A DNA stretch of 64,000 nucleotides from Aphanomyces cochlioides (Eukaryota > Oomycota > Saprolegniomycetes > Saprolegniales > Verrucalvaceae), in assembly GCA_019828595.1 (NCBI GenBank), contig JAHQRK010000010.1:496001-560000 (forward strand), read 5' to 3'. Both the position numbers and the translations under genes were made by a program. Position 1 is the stretch's first letter. Each line of letters begins with the position of its first letter. Below are positions 31,264 to 43,814 of the stretch, piece by piece. A model generated the notes under the pieces. It searched no databases. It saw nothing but the letters and a program-made list of their open reading frames with translations, and was not told where the DNA came from.

Positions 31264-34200
31264 ATGGGCGTGCCGCCTCCACCACCTCTTCCGCAAGGAT
31301 CGTATGGAAATGCGCCACCACCACCGCCGCCGCCGCCAGGTCAGCCTGTTGGATTCGTCCCAGCACCTCCACCAACCATGCCTCCGTCGTATGATGAAGA
31401 AGCGCAACAGTACTTTCGAGAAATTGAAGAGCGAAGTCGGCGATGGGCGAAACGTCAGACCAAGCGATATGGCGACAAGAGAAAGTTCGGGTTTGTTGAA
31501 AGCACCAAAGATGACATGCCGGCTGAGCACGTGCGAAAGATTGTGCGTGATCATGGAGATATGAGCAGCAAGAAGTTTCGACATGACAAACGCGTCTACT
31601 TGGGAGCTTTGAAATACGTTCCACACGCGGTGTTCAAGCTCTTGGAAAACATGCCCATGCCTTGGGAACAAGTACGCGACGTCAAAGTCTTGTACCACAT
31701 TACAGGTGCTATCACGTTCGTCAATGATATTCCATGGGTGGTTGAACCAGTTTTTATTGCCCAGTGGGGTACTATGTGGATTATGATGCGTCGCGAAAAG
31801 CGTGATCGTCGCCACTTCAAGCGTATGCGCTTCCCTCCATTCGATGACGAAGAGCCTCCACTGGATTATGGCGACAATATCCTCGATGTGGAACCATCGG
31901 AAGCGATCAATATGGAATTGGACGAAGAAGACGATGCGCCTGTCATTCAATGGCTCTACGATCCCAAGCCATTGATCGACACAAAGTTTATCAATGGACC
32001 AAGCTACCGCAAGTGGAAATTGCCCGTCCCGATCATGTCCAACTTGCATCGATTGGCTGGACAATTGCTCAGTGACTTGATTGACCCGAACTATCAGTAC
32101 TTGTTTGACAAGGAGTCCTTCTTCACAGCCAAGGCCCTCAACGTCGCTATTCCAGGTGGTCCTAAGTTTGAACCGCTCTATCGCGATTTGGATCAAGACG
32201 ATGAAGACTGGAATGAATTCAATGATATCAACAAGATCATCATTCGTCACCAAATTCGCACAGAATATCGTGTTGCTTTTCCTTACTTGTACAACAGTCG
32301 CCCCCGTGCAGTCCACATGCAGCCGTATCATGCCCCAGCTCTGTGCTATGTCAAGGCTGAAGACCCAGATTTGCCTGCCTTTTATTTCGACCCGATTGTC
32401 AATCCCATTTCACAATTTCGTGTTGGTGCAAAGAAGGTGGAAGAAGTTATCGACGAGGAAGAAGATGAATTCCAAATGCCGATGGGGTTCGCACCGATCT
32501 TGTCAGACGCGCCGCTTTACACCGAACACACTGCCAGCGGTATTGCACTATATTGGGCTCCTCGTCCATTTAACCTACGTACTGGCAAGACTCGCCGTGC
32601 CGTTGATGTTCCTCTTGTAAACAAATGGTTCCAAGAGCATTGTCCACCGAATCAACCTGTGAAAGTCCGAGTCAGTTATCAAAAGTTGTTGAAGTGCTGG
32701 GTGCTTAATCACTTGCACAGCCGCCCGCCGAAAGCGCTCAACAAGAAGTATTTGTTCAAATCGCTAAAATCTACGAAATTTTTCCAAAGTACCGAATTGG
32801 ACTGGGTTGAAGCTGGCTTGCAAGTGTGCCGTCAAGGTTACAACATGCTTAACTTGCTCATTCACCGAAAGAATTTGAACTACTTGCACTTGGATTACAA
32901 CTTTAACTTGAAGCCCATCAAGACTTTGACGACAAAAGAACGTAAGAAGTCGCGCTTCGGTAACGCCTTCCATTTGACTCGTGAAATCTTGCGTTTGACC
33001 AAGCTCATTGTTGATGCCCATGTACAATATCGCCTTGGTAATGTGGATGCATTCCAGTTGGCCGATGGCCTTCAGTACACATTTGCCCATGTTGGCCAAT
33101 TGACTGGCATGTACCGTTACAAATATCGCTTGATGCGTCAAGTTCGAATGTGCAAAGACTTGAAGCATTTGATTTATTATCGCTTCAATACTGGTCCAGT
33201 CGGCAAGGGTCCTGGCTGTGGCTTCTGGGCTCCTGCCTGGCGTGTATGGATTTTTTTCTTGCGTGGTATTGTGCCTTTGTTGGAGCGCTGGTTGGGCAAT
33301 CTTCTCGCGCGTCAATTTGAAGGCCGTCACTCGAAGGGTATTGCTAAGACCGTCACAAAGCAGCGCGTGGAATCTCATTTTGACTTGGAATTGCGAGCTG
33401 CTGTCATGCATGATATTTTGGATATGATGCCTGAAGGCGTCAAAGCCAACAAGAGTCGTACGATTTTGCAACACTTGAGCGAAGCTTGGCGTTGCTGGAA
33501 AGCCAATATCCCGTGGAAAGTTCCTGGTTTGCCAGCTCCAATCGAAAATATGATTTTGCGCTACGTCAAATCAAAGGCCGATTGGTGGACAAACGTTGCA
33601 CACTACAATCGCGAGCGTATCAAGCGAGGTGCAACTGTCGATAAGACAGTTTGCAAGAAGAATTTGGGCCGATTGACCCGTCTGTGGCTCAAGGCGGAGC
33701 AAGAACGCCAACACAACTATTTGAAGGATGGTCCTTATGTCTCTGCTGAAGAAGCCGTCGCCGTTTACACGACAACGGTGCACTGGCTCGAAAGTCGCAA
33801 ATTCGCCCCTATTCCATTCCCTCCTTTGTCGTACAAGCACGACACCAAATTGCTGATTTTGGCATTGGAACGCCTGAAGGAGAACTACTCTGCAAACAAT
33901 CGATTGAATCAATCGCAGCGTGAAGAATTGGGTTTGATTGAACAAGCATACGACAATCCACATGAAGCGCTTAGCCGTATCAAGCGTCACCTGCTCACGC
34001 AGCGAGCATTCAAGGAAATGGGCATTGAGTTCATGGATTTGTATTCCCATTTGATTCCTGTGTACGAAATTGAACCTCTCGAAAAGATCACAGATGCCTA
34101 TTTGGACCAATATTTGTGGTACGAAGCCGACAAGCGTCACTTGTTTCCAAGCTGGATTAAACCGAGTGACTCGGAACCACCGCCGCTTTTGGTGTACAAG

Positions 34201-37200
34201 TGGTGCCAAGGTATCAACAATTTGAACAAGATTTGGTCGTGCGACGATGGTGAATGTGTCGTCATGCTCGAAAGCAAACTCGAGAAGGTGTCAGAAAAGA
34301 TGGATTTGACACTGCTGAATCGTCTGCTTCGATTGATTTTGGATCACAACATGGCAGATTACATGACTGCCAAAAACAATATTGTGATCGCCTACAAGGA
34401 TATGATGCACACGAACTCATACGGTTTAATTCGTGGTCTGCAATTTGGCTCTTTTATCTTCCAGTACTATGGCTTGGTCTTGGATTTGTTGCTCCTTGGT
34501 TTGACGCGTGCGTCTGAAATTGCCGGGCCACCTCAATTTCCCAACGAGTATTTGACATTTAAAGACACCGAAACTGAAACACACCACCCGATTCGTATGT
34601 ACACTCGTTACATAGACAAGATCTACGTGTTGTACAAGTTCGATGCTGAAGACTCGCGTGACCTTATCCAGCGCTACTTGACCGAGCATCCTGATCCCAA
34701 TAATGAAAATATTGTGGGTTACAACAACAAGAAATGCTGGCCTCGTGATGCACGCATGCGCTTGATGAAGCACGATGTCAATTTGGGTCGAGCAACCTTT
34801 TGGGATATGAAAAATCGTCTGCCCCGTTCGATGACGACTTTGGAATGGGATCATAGCTTTGTCTCTGTCTACTCCAAGGACAACCCGAACTTGCTTTTCA
34901 ATATGTGCGGTTTCGAAGTCCGTATTCTCCCTCGCATTCGCGCCTTGGAGGACGAATTTACCCACAAGGATGGCGTGTGGAATCTCCAGAATGAATTGAC
35001 TAAGGAGCGCACAGCTCAAGCTTACCTTCGTGTCGATGACGATGCTATCAAAGCGTTTGAAAACCGCGTGCGTCAAATTCTCATGTCGAGTGGTAGTACG
35101 ACCTTCACGAAGGTAGCCAACAAGTGGAATGCTGCCCTCATTGGTCTCATGACGTACTATCGTGAAAGCGTCGTCCAAACTCAAGAGTTATTGGACTTGT
35201 TGGTCAAATGCGAAAACAAGATTCAAACGCGTATCAAGATTGGTCTCAACTCAAAGATGCCTTCTCGCTTTCCACCTGTTGTCTTTTACACACCAAAGGA
35301 ATTGGGAGGTTTGGGTATGCTCAGTATGGGTCATGTCCTCATTCCTCAGTCGGATATGCGTTATTCCAAGCAAACTGATGGTGGTATCACTCACTTCCGC
35401 AGCGGTATGAGCCACGAAGAAGATCAATTGATTCCTAATCTATTCCGCTACTTGCAACCTTGGGAATCTGAATTTATTGATTCGCAACGTGTGTGGGCTG
35501 AATATGCTCTGAAGCGTCAAGAAGCGACTGTTCAAAATCGTCGTTTGACTCTGGAAGATTTGGAAGATTCGTGGGATCGCGGTATTCCTCGAATCAACAC
35601 ATTGTTCCAAAAGGATCGACACACCTTGGCTTATGACAAGGGTTGGCGTGTGCGTACGGATTTCAAGAAGTACCAAGTGCTTCGCCAGAATCCATTCTGG
35701 TGGACACACACACGCCATGACGGCAAATTGTGGAACTTAAACAATTATCGTACCGATATGATTCAAGCCTTGGGTGGTGTCGAAGGTATTTTGGAACACA
35801 CTCTATTCAAGGGAACATACTTTCCGACGTGGGAAGGTTTGTTTTGGGAAAAGGCATCAGGATTCGAAGAGTCGATGAAGTACAAGAAGTTGACAAATGC
35901 TCAGCGCTCCGGTTTGAATCAAATTCCTAATCGTCGTTTCACGCTGTGGTGGTCTCCAACCATCAATCGTGCAAATGTGTACGTTGGTTTCCAAGTGCAA
36001 TTGGATCTGACAGGTATTTTCATGCATGGTAAAATCCCCACGCTCAAGATTTCATTGATTCAAATCTTCCGTGCCCACTTGTGGCAAAAGATCCACGAAT
36101 CTCTTGTGATGGATTTGTGTCAAGTGTTTGATCAAGAATTGGACGCCTTGTCGATTGAAAACGTGCAAAAGGAAACGATCCATCCGCGTAAATCTTACAA
36201 GATGAACTCGAGTTGTGCTGATATTTTGCTCTTTGCCTCGTACAAGTGGCAAATGGGGCGACCAACCTTGCTCCATGACGTCAAGGACAATGCTGATGGC
36301 TCCACGTCGACGAAATACTGGATTGATGTCCAATTGCGTTGGGGAGACTTCGATTCACACGATATTGAACGTTATGCCCGAGCCAAGTTTTTGGACTACA
36401 CAACTGACAACATGACCATTTACCCTTCACCCACAGGTGTCTTGTTGGCCGTGGATCTTGCGTACAATTTGTACAGTGGTTACGGTAACTGGTTCACTGG
36501 TTGCAAGCCTCTGATGCAGCAAGCTATGGCCAAGATTATGAAGGCCAACCCTGCCATGTATGTGTTGCGTGAACGTATTCGCAAGGGTTTGCAATTATAC
36601 TCCTCTGAGCCAACGGAACCGTATTTGTCGAGTCAAAACTACGGTGAATTGTTCTCGAACCAAATTATCTGGTTTGTTGATGATACCAACGTGTACCGTG
36701 TGACAATCCACAAGACTTTCGAAGGTAACTTGACCACAAAGCCTATCAACGGTGCTATCTTTATCTTCAACCCTCGCACGGGTCAACTCTTCTTGAAGAT
36801 TATCCACACTTCCGTGTGGGCTGGTCAAAAACGTTTGGGACAGTTAGCCAAGTGGAAGACTGCCGAAGAAGTGGCAGCCCTCATTCGTTCTTTGCCGGTC
36901 GAAGAACAACCGAAGCAAATTATCGTCACCCGTAAGGGTATGTTGGACCCCCTTGAAGTCCACTTGCTCGATTTCCCGAATATTGTCATCAAGGGATCAG
37001 AGCTCCAATTGCCATTCCAAGCGTGCTTAAAGGTCGAAAAGTTTGGTGATCTTATTTTGCGTGCTATTGAACCACAAATGGTCCTCTTCAATATTTACGA
37101 CGATTGGTTGAGTACCATCACGAGTTACACAGCGTTTTCTCGTCTGATTTTGATTTTGCGAGCGCTCCATGTCAGCCAAGATCGTACCAAGCTCCTCTTG

Positions 37201-38349
37201 CGCCCTGATGCTCTCACAATCACGCAAGATCATCACATTTGGCCGTCACTTACGGATGAAGCATGGCTAAAGCTCGAAGTTTCGCTCAAGGATTTGATTT
37301 TGAACGACTATGGCAAGAAGAACAATGTGAACGTGGCTTCATTGACTCAAAGTGAAATTCGTGATATCATTTTGGGTATGGAAATCTCGGCACCCTCGCT
37401 CCAACGTCAGCAAATGGCTGAAATTGAACAGCAAGCCAAAGAACAATCCCAACTTACCGCAGTTACGACCAAGACGGTCAACGTGCACGGTGACGAAATG
37501 GTTATTACGACCACGTCGCAATATGAACAGCACTCGTTTGCATCCAAGACAGATTGGCGCGTGCGTGCAATTTCAGCAACCAATTTGCACTTGCGTACTA
37601 ACCACATTTATGTCAATTCAGACGACATCAAGGAGACCGGATTCACGTATGTTCTGCCAAAGAACGTGCTGAACAAATTCATCACGATTTCGGACTTGCG
37701 CACTCAAATTGCAGGTCTTTTGTACGGTGTAAGTCCTCCAGACAATCCGCACGTCAAGGAAATCCGATGCATTGTAATGCCTCCTCAATTGGGCACCCAT
37801 CAATCTGTGACGCTGCCTACGACGGCGCCGTCGCATGAATATTTGGACACTATGGAATGCCTCGGCTGGATTCACACTCAACCCAACGAAGCACCACATA
37901 TGCCACCACAAGATGTGACTTTCCACTCCAAGTTGCTTTCGGAGAATGCATCGTGGGATGGTGAAAAGACGATCACAATTACATGCAGTTTCACACCTGG
38001 TTCATGTTCTCTGACAGCTTACAAATTGACACCTGCTGGTTATGAGTGGGGCAAGACCAACAAGGACACGGGTCCAAGCCCACCGGGTTACTTGCACAGC
38101 CATTTCGAGAAGGTTCAAATGCTGCTCTCGGATCGATTCTTGGGCTATTACATGATCCCGGACGAAGAAGTGTGGAATTACAATTTTATGGGCGTCAAGC
38201 ACACGGCGAGTATGAAATACGACGTCAAGGTGGGCAACCCCAAGGAATTCTACCACGAAGTTCACCGAAAGACACATTTCTTCAACTTCAGTGCAATGGA
38301 TACAGTCGAAGAAGGCGAAGAGGAGTCGCAGCGCAACCTATTGGCATAA
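31264..38349 (+). CDS. PRP8: Pre-mRNA-splicing factor Prp8 (U5 snRNP core)
   Basis: A 2361-residue uninterrupted frame, close to the 2335 residues of human PRPF8. It begins with a proline-rich tract ([12 protein letters not shown]), followed by the conserved PRO8NT block ([37 protein letters not shown]). PROCN, reverse-transcriptase-like, endonuclease-like and RNase H-like domains follow in order, and it ends in a Jab1/MPN domain ([39 protein letters not shown]) with an acidic tail. Prp8 forms the scaffold around the spliceosome active site and regulates Brr2. I chose the ATG at 31264; the frame is open back to 30883 but that part shows no conservation. It has no introns, unlike most neighbours. 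Confidence 0.98.
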   Translation: MGVPPPPPLPQGSYGNAPPPPPPPPGQPVGFVPAPPPTMPPSYDEEAQQYFREIEERSRRWAKRQTKRYGDKRKFGFVESTKDDMPAEHVRKIVRDHGDMSSKKFRHDKRVYLGALKYVPHAVFKLLENMPMPWEQVRDVKVLYHITGAITFVNDIPWVVEPVFIAQWGTMWIMMRREKRDRRHFKRMRFPPFDDEEPPLDYGDNILDVEPSEAINMELDEEDDAPVIQWLYDPKPLIDTKFINGPSYRKWKLPVPIMSNLHRLAGQLLSDLIDPNYQYLFDKESFFTAKALNVAIPGGPKFEPLYRDLDQDDEDWNEFNDINKIIIRHQIRTEYRVAFPYLYNSRPRAVHMQPYHAPALCYVKAEDPDLPAFYFDPIVNPISQFRVGAKKVEEVIDEEEDEFQMPMGFAPILSDAPLYTEHTASGIALYWAPRPFNLRTGKTRRAVDVPLVNKWFQEHCPPNQPVKVRVSYQKLLKCWVLNHLHSRPPKALNKKYLFKSLKSTKFFQSTELDWVEAGLQVCRQGYNMLNLLIHRKNLNYLHLDYNFNLKPIKTLTTKERKKSRFGNAFHLTREILRLTKLIVDAHVQYRLGNVDAFQLADGLQYTFAHVGQLTGMYRYKYRLMRQVRMCKDLKHLIYYRFNTGPVGKGPGCGFWAPAWRVWIFFLRGIVPLLERWLGNLLARQFEGRHSKGIAKTVTKQRVESHFDLELRAAVMHDILDMMPEGVKANKSRTILQHLSEAWRCWKANIPWKVPGLPAPIENMILRYVKSKADWWTNVAHYNRERIKRGATVDKTVCKKNLGRLTRLWLKAEQERQHNYLKDGPYVSAEEAVAVYTTTVHWLESRKFAPIPFPPLSYKHDTKLLILALERLKENYSANNRLNQSQREELGLIEQAYDNPHEALSRIKRHLLTQRAFKEMGIEFMDLYSHLIPVYEIEPLEKITDAYLDQYLWYEADKRHLFPSWIKPSDSEPPPLLVYKWCQGINNLNKIWSCDDGECVVMLESKLEKVSEKMDLTLLNRLLRLILDHNMADYMTAKNNIVIAYKDMMHTNSYGLIRGLQFGSFIFQYYGLVLDLLLLGLTRASEIAGPPQFPNEYLTFKDTETETHHPIRMYTRYIDKIYVLYKFDAEDSRDLIQRYLTEHPDPNNENIVGYNNKKCWPRDARMRLMKHDVNLGRATFWDMKNRLPRSMTTLEWDHSFVSVYSKDNPNLLFNMCGFEVRILPRIRALEDEFTHKDGVWNLQNELTKERTAQAYLRVDDDAIKAFENRVRQILMSSGSTTFTKVANKWNAALIGLMTYYRESVVQTQELLDLLVKCENKIQTRIKIGLNSKMPSRFPPVVFYTPKELGGLGMLSMGHVLIPQSDMRYSKQTDGGITHFRSGMSHEEDQLIPNLFRYLQPWESEFIDSQRVWAEYALKRQEATVQNRRLTLEDLEDSWDRGIPRINTLFQKDRHTLAYDKGWRVRTDFKKYQVLRQNPFWWTHTRHDGKLWNLNNYRTDMIQALGGVEGILEHTLFKGTYFPTWEGLFWEKASGFEESMKYKKLTNAQRSGLNQIPNRRFTLWWSPTINRANVYVGFQVQLDLTGIFMHGKIPTLKISLIQIFRAHLWQKIHESLVMDLCQVFDQELDALSIENVQKETIHPRKSYKMNSSCADILLFASYKWQMGRPTLLHDVKDNADGSTSTKYWIDVQLRWGDFDSHDIERYARAKFLDYTTDNMTIYPSPTGVLLAVDLAYNLYSGYGNWFTGCKPLMQQAMAKIMKANPAMYVLRERIRKGLQLYSSEPTEPYLSSQNYGELFSNQIIWFVDDTNVYRVTIHKTFEGNLTTKPINGAIFIFNPRTGQLFLKIIHTSVWAGQKRLGQLAKWKTAEEVAALIRSLPVEEQPKQIIVTRKGMLDPLEVHLLDFPNIVIKGSELQLPFQACLKVEKFGDLILRAIEPQMVLFNIYDDWLSTITSYTAFSRLILILRALHVSQDRTKLLLRPDALTITQDHHIWPSLTDEAWLKLEVSLKDLILNDYGKKNNVNVASLTQSEIRDIILGMEISAPSLQRQQMAEIEQQAKEQSQLTAVTTKTVNVHGDEMVITTTSQYEQHSFASKTDWRVRAISATNLHLRTNHIYVNSDDIKETGFTYVLPKNVLNKFITISDLRTQIAGLLYGVSPPDNPHVKEIRCIVMPPQLGTHQSVTLPTTAPSHEYLDTMECLGWIHTQPNEAPHMPPQDVTFHSKLLSENASWDGEKTITITCSFTPGSCSLTAYKLTPAGYEWGKTNKDTGPSPPGYLHSHFEKVQMLLSDRFLGYYMIPDEEVWNYNFMGVKHTASMKYDVKVGNPKEFYHEVHRKTHFFNFSAMDTVEEGEEESQRNLLA

Positions 38350-38391
38350 TACCAGCTAATATAATTCTATTTCAATAAACTAGGCTTCAAC

Positions 38392-38410
38392 GGACATTCG
38401 AAATGTGTGA
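38392..38410 (+). promoter_or_regulatory. Copy of the recurring palindromic intergenic motif
   Basis: It reads ACATTCGAAATGTGTGAAG, 42 bp after the Prp8 stop codon, and matches the consensus ACATTTSAAATGTGTGA at all but one position. Confidence 0.45.
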
Positions 38411-38524
38411 AGTTTATACAAAGTGAAACTGTCTTTGTAACTGATTGATCGATGGCATGAGCACAGCCAAATGCCCGCTGAAGCGCTGTCAAGGTACAAA
38501 GGCTTTGGAAAAAATTAAAGTTAC

Positions 38525-39286
38525 ATGCATGTAGGAAAGCGAGGCTGCATTTGTCCAGTGGGTACAAATCTTCCCTCTGGAACTTTCAGCGCCAGGACGA
38601 CCCGATTCAGCACAAAGACGACGTTGCCAGAGATTGCTGTGAAAGACAAGCCAAAGACGGCGAAGCAACCCAAAAAAGCTGTCAAAGCGAATTCGACGAA
38701 GGAAGCACCAGCTCTAGCAGCAGCAATGCCGTCAGTCAAACCGGCTACACCAGAGCCGCAGATTCAAACTCCACCTCCACCAAGTCAAGATCTAAACAAC
38801 TACGGCAACGTGATTGTGCGATACAATCATTACAAGAAAGAATTTGCCATCAAAAATGGCATCCTGGACGCGGCAACTATCGACGGTCAGTATTTCCTCT
38901 CTGCTGTCTTTCCCAAGAGTAAACTTCACTTGAGCCGTTTTGGGCCGTCCGATTTTTCTTTTGAATCGCAAGGCTTGTCCGAGCGACCCATGGTGGCTGA
39001 GGAGCCTTGTGGCGTTTATCAAGGCCTCATTGTCGGTGAAACATATTGGGTGCACATTGAGGAAGATGCTGAGGAGCGCGTGGCATACGAGAAACGCCAA
39101 GACGAGTATTCAGCAGCTCGAGCAAAAGATCGCGCTGCCAAGGACGACAAGCCCAATATCATGCGGGAGAAAGTCGAATCGTGCTCGTGCATTGAGGGCA
39201 ATCCCTGTGTCGACAAATATTGCTGCAAAGATTGGGACAATCGATACGCGATTGCCAAGAAACACGGCTGGAAAGGTTTTCAGTAG
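38525..39286 (+). CDS. Hypothetical protein with basic linker and cysteine-rich C-terminus
   Basis: A 253-residue intronless frame. Residues 1-60 are basic with a short cysteine pair (KRGCICPVG), then a Lys/Pro/Ala-rich linker. A folded domain begins near residue 95 (NVIVRYNHYKKEFAI) and includes DGQYFLSAVFPKSKLHLSRF and CGVYQGLIVGETYWVHIEED. The C-terminus has eight cysteines in a short span (SCSCIEGNPCVDKYCCKDW), suggesting metal binding or disulphides. I do not recognise the family. The first ATG was used. Codon use matches neighbouring genes. Confidence 0.65.
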   Translation: MHVGKRGCICPVGTNLPSGTFSARTTRFSTKTTLPEIAVKDKPKTAKQPKKAVKANSTKEAPALAAAMPSVKPATPEPQIQTPPPPSQDLNNYGNVIVRYNHYKKEFAIKNGILDAATIDGQYFLSAVFPKSKLHLSRFGPSDFSFESQGLSERPMVAEEPCGVYQGLIVGETYWVHIEEDAEERVAYEKRQDEYSAARAKDRAAKDDKPNIMREKVESCSCIEGNPCVDKYCCKDWDNRYAIAKKHGWKGFQ

Positions 39287-40223
39287 ATCGATCAGAAGCA
39301 TAGATATATCAGCTCATTCGAGCCGTCCAAACTATTCGTACGTGGCAAACTCGTTGCACACTAGTACTCTCTACTGGAAACGAAATTTGTCTTCGCCCTG
39401 AACGTCGCTGAAAAGATTGGAACATCGAAAAATTCCCACTGGCATTCCACTTGACAGAATTGTGTAATTTGAATCTACTCCATCAGTCAAATTATCTCAT
39501 AAGTTGGCTACGCTCCAAGCTAATTTGACGTGAAGTTGATGTTATCCTCGATGAGTTCTCAAACTTTATCCAAAGCTGAAAAAGTTATAAAGATCGTGGT
39601 CAATGTCGACCATGAATTCCGTGTTTCCATTCAAATGCCAAGTCACTCTCTCTGGCATCGAAAGTCCAGGGAGTGGCATCGCGACAGTTCTTCCTACCAA
39701 GAATCCCAGCAATGTGAAAGGCCACAGACAAGATCAGTTTTACAACGGACGACACAGAATTTGGTAACGTTTAAAAGCGCAGACCAGATAAAGCGTTCGA
39801 ATTGTCGTGTTGCGTGGTCGAGTTGGACGGCCGTCGGCCCCTTGACAAGTTTGCGTCGCTGGCACTACTACTGCACTTTGTAAGTTCGCTCGAAATAGCT
39901 CAATCAGTGACTAATTGGCATATTGCACACGGTACAACCAACGACAACGACCAGCTAATGTGTGAAAAACCGCTCAATATATATATAAAAATTGGTCAAA
40001 ATAGCTATAAAGTTCATGAAACGGGCGAAATAGTTGTGTCTTCTGACTATTTTGAACGATTTGGCACTGTCTATGCAGCAAAGTGTCATATTTTATTCAA
40101 ATCCATAGGAGTTGGCAGTGTTTTTATACTGGAATGGCCATCCAACTGTATGGTGTACTTTATTGTGACCTGCTCCAGGACAGATGACCATTTGTCACTT
40201 CAGTTTCCTCTCCCGAGCTCACG
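39287..40223. other. Intergenic with a possible exon remnant
   Basis: At about 39798-39884 the plus strand reads AFELSCCVVELDGRRPLDKF then ASLALLLHF, directly followed by a GTAAG donor, which looks like a real exon end. I could not find its partners, so it may be a pseudogene. The rest shows nothing recognisable. Confidence 0.3.
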
Positions 40224-41692
40224 ATGGGCTGCACGAAGTCTAGACCTGCGTATGCGCCACCGACGCAGCAGCCAACAATTGTCGTTGGGCCACGCAAGCC
40301 CGCGCGCCCGCCAGGCCAAGACTTTTTTATTCTAGACTCGGACGTGAATCCAGCGCCGAGACCACACGCACCGCCAGCAGCATCGCATCGACCACAGCAA
40401 CAGCAGCAGCAATATCAATACCAACAGCATCATCAACAACAACAGCAAGCACAACGACCTCAGGATGATTTCGTCCTCGATCGGGAAACTCTGTCGATTT
40501 TAGCACAAGTGCTCGACTCGGACAAACACGTGACGATGGTCGCCATCCCGTATGAGAATCTTCAACTCCAGGAAACGATCGGGCTCGGCATCTACGGCGA
40601 AGTCATTAAAGCAAGCTATCATTCGACACCGGTCGTGGTCAAACGAATGCCACGAACTGCAATCAACGAGCGCAGCATTCGCATCTTCCGTGAAGAAATT
40701 GAGCTCATGATGCATCTTCGACATCCAAACATCGTCCAGGTACCCATGAGACTGTCCAGGGCCACTGTAGTCCCATGACGTCTTGTAGTTCATCGGTGCT
40801 TCGTGGAGCTCTCCAACCAATATGTACGTCGTGAAATACTCCACATGATGGACCACACTTCGAGTAGTTGCTTCGTGATGGAACATCTCCAGCGAGGAGA
40901 TCTTTATGCCATGCTTCGCAACCCCAAGTACAATCTCGCTTGGAACAAAAAACTCCTCCAGATCGCAATCCATGCAGCGCGTGGCATGGCTTATCTCCAC
41001 TCCATGGATCCACCCATCATCCACCGGGATCTCAAGAGTATGAACATCCATGTCAGGTGCGCTACAGCCTGCCAACCCCCCGCGCTGACAATTGCCATGT
41101 AGCTCGAGCTACGTCGCCAAGATTTCTGACTTTGCCTTGAGTCGAGAACGCTCTGTGGAGGAGACAATGAGTATTACAGGCACACCGCTGTGGATGGCCC
41201 CCGAGATGATACGTGGCGAGCGCTACAGTGAAAAAGCAGACGTGTACAGCTTTGGCATCGGTACGTCCATGTTTGCAGCCACCACGAGTGACCACCTCGC
41301 GCTAGTTTTATCCGAGTTGGACACGAAACAAACGCCTTACAATGAACTCACGAGCAAGAAGAAATCGACTGATGTACGTCTTGCAACGATTCCAACCTGA
41401 TGATTTTCATGGGGGCGATTAGAAAGTCACAGGCGTGTCCGTACTGATGCGCCGCGTTGCGTTTGAAGGCCTCCGCCCTCGTCTCGCCGAGGATGGGCTC
41501 TCGAGCGTCCAGGAACTCTTTACTCGATGCGTGGATAGCACACCATCCGCTCGCCCAACGTTTGAGGAAATCATCGAGTTCCTCGAATACAACGTCCAGC
41601 ACGAAGTCAACTTGCGATTCCCACGTACGACTCGGAGCATTTGCTGGAACTTTGTGACATCCTGTGTAGGCGGCGCAAGTTACGACGAGTAA
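40224..41692 (+). CDS. TKL-type protein kinase with MGC acylation signal and DFA motif
   Basis: Seven exons (40224-40739, 40789-40823, 40868-41056, 41103-41260, 41306-41373, 41423-41624, 41670-41692) give 396 residues. MGCTKS is a dual myristoylation/palmitoylation signal, so plasma-membrane attachment is likely. A Pro- and Gln-rich disordered segment (residues 10-80) precedes the kinase domain. Motifs are the glycine loop IGLGIYGEV (119-127), VVVK with Lys140, HRDLKSMN (236-243), GTPLWMAPEM and the HRD-type active site. The activation-segment motif is DFA (256-258) rather than DFG. The overall pattern is of TKL (MAPKKK/RAF-like) kinases, which are expanded in oomycetes. It is a tandem paralogue of the gene at 42320, sharing most intron positions. 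Confidence 0.85.
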
Positions 41693-42319
41693 GTCGACGG
41701 TTGTCCTGTTGTAACGCTTCTACTTCGTCCTCTTATTAACATATTCCATGATCGTTGTATGTGTTTTCTCGCCACGATGTCATCTGTCTTGCACATCTTG
41801 TCCATCGTCAAAGTTGTCAGTCGTTAGAAGTCACCGTCATGAACTACACCTTCTAGCTTAACCACTATATAAAGCTACAGGTCAGGCTTGGCTTGTCATC
41901 TTTGGCCTCAAACCAGCTCAGAGCCTTGCATAGCTCGAGTACAGCTGACCTGGGCTACATGCAGCTGTGTCTACTGTAATCCATGTCGAGCTCTGGACGA
42001 AACGCTTTGCTCGTCCAGGTTTCTGCTGCGGCCTCTGGACTACCACCTCGAGCATTTTGGCTCGTTCTAGAGCCACGACGAGTTTGAAACCGGGGATTTC
42101 ACCATGGGCCATGGACTCTAGTCTCTTCTAGCTGCCAGAAAGCGGTGGAATGCAAGCAAACAACGCGTCGGGAAATGCTGGCAAGAGGAGGTCAACGTGA
42201 CAACCGTTGGCATCTGTTCCGCGACTGTATAGAACCAAATTAGTCATCCGGATATTGGTTATCCGGATATGTGACCATGTTGGTAATGTGGATTTGACAT
42301 AGAGAGGCCAGTTGACAAC
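41693..42319. other. Intergenic between tandem kinases
   Basis: No supported gene. It contains the promoter of the second kinase with a CCGGAT pair near its right end. Confidence 0.45.
42246..42270 (+). promoter_or_regulatory. Paired CCGGATA motif upstream of second kinase
   Basis: CCGGAT occurs at 42248 and 42263 (15-bp spacing), 57-72 bp before the ATG. It resembles the pairs upstream of Prp8. Confidence 0.4.
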
Positions 42320-43814
42320 ATGGGATGCACGCAGTCCAAGCCGCAGCAAGTGAAGGAGCCGTACGCTATTCCTGAAGCGATTCCGTACCATCCTCCACAG
42401 AATGTGTGCGAAGAACAGCCAGCTCCCCGTCCGAACGTGCAACCTCCGCCGCCGCCTCACTCGAATTCCAACAACTCGACGGTAAGCCATGGAAGTTTGA
42501 GCCGCAGCATGGATGCGCCGTTACTCTGCTCGTCCGGTGAACAAAAAGGCGCAGTGACGTTCACGGACTTTAAAGACGGCGAAAAAGTTGTCGTGGATTC
42601 GATCCTCGAGACGAAGATCCATCTTAAGATGGCTGCGATCAACTTTAAAGAACTCAAGCTGCAAAAGATCATCGGCCAAGGTGCGTTTGGTGAAGTGATC
42701 AAAGGCACGTACCATGGCACACCTGTCGTCGTCAAGCGTATGGTGCGTCAAAAGATCGATCGAGACAACATTCGCATGTTTGCCGAAGAGATCCAACTCA
42801 TGATGAACTTGCGTCATCCTAATATCGTCCAGGTACACTCCCTCTGCTCCATAGCGCTCCTCTTAACGCTCCATCCTGACGTAGTTTATCGGCGCGAGTT
42901 GGAACTCGTACTCCAACATGTACGTCTGTTTATGTATTGTCCAACGTGTCTAATTCCCCTCTGAAGTTGCTTCGTGACGGAATTCCTCGACCGCGGCGAT
43001 CTTTACTCGGTTCTGAAGAACCCTCGCATTCAACTGTCGTGGCAACAACCGCTGCTCAACATGGCCATTGATATTTCCCGCGGCATGGCCTACCTCCATT
43101 CGATGGACCCACCTATTATTCACCGCGATCTCAAGAGTATGAACATCCTCGTCAGTTCTTCCTTTGGTGCCAAGATCTCGGACTTTGGTTTGAGCCGAGA
43201 AAAAGTTCTTGACGATACGATGAGTGTCACTGGTACGCCATTGTGGTTGCCGCCTGAAATGATCCGCGCCGAACGCTACTCCGAAAAGGCAGATGTCTAT
43301 AGCTACGGCATCGGTACGTCGTCTATTTCGCTGCAGAAGCTATAATGCGTTGCCTGTAGTCTTGACTGAATTGGACACACGACGGATTCCATACCACGAC
43401 ATCAAGAACAAGATGTCGTCCAAAAAACGCGTACGTTTTCCTCTCATTCGCGTCCGTGCTCAGTGCCTCGATCTATGTAGATTGCCGGAAGCCAACTCAT
43501 GCATATGGTTGCGTACGAAAAGCTACGGCCAAATTTGAGTCCGTATTGCCTCGACAGCGTCCGTGCATTGTTTGAACGATGCACGTCGGACAATCCAGAC
43601 GAACGACCGACGTTCGAAGAGATTGTCGCCGACTTGGAGACAAATGTCAAGCGTGAAATCTTGCAGCGCTCGGTATTCCTATCGCCGACACCATGTCAGT
43701 ACTAAACCTGTCGTTTCGTAGGCAAACCAAGAGATTCAAGTCGATGCTGACGATCCACTCGTTGCCATGGAACTCGGCGTCAAGCATGTCACGCATTACA
43801 CGGACGACGAGTAG
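42320..43814 (+). CDS. TKL-type protein kinase with MGC acylation signal
   Basis: Six exons (42320-42832, 42885-42919, 42967-43313, 43360-43430, 43481-43672, 43722-43814) give 416 residues. The start MGCTQSKP is a myristoylation plus palmitoylation signal, and a Pro-rich linker follows. Kinase motifs are IGQGAFGEV (118-126), VVVK with Lys139, HRDLKSMNILV, KISDFGLSRE with a normal DFG, GTPLWLPPEM and DERPTFEEI. All catalytic residues are present, so it should be active. It is clearly a tandem duplicate of the upstream kinase; introns sit at the same places except that the one after MNI-V in the paralogue is missing here. The substrate is unknown. Confidence 0.88.

Noticed and set aside
31141..34209. 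Long minus-strand frames (up to 396 codons) across Prp8
   Set aside because: Antisense of a highly conserved gene with no domain of their own.
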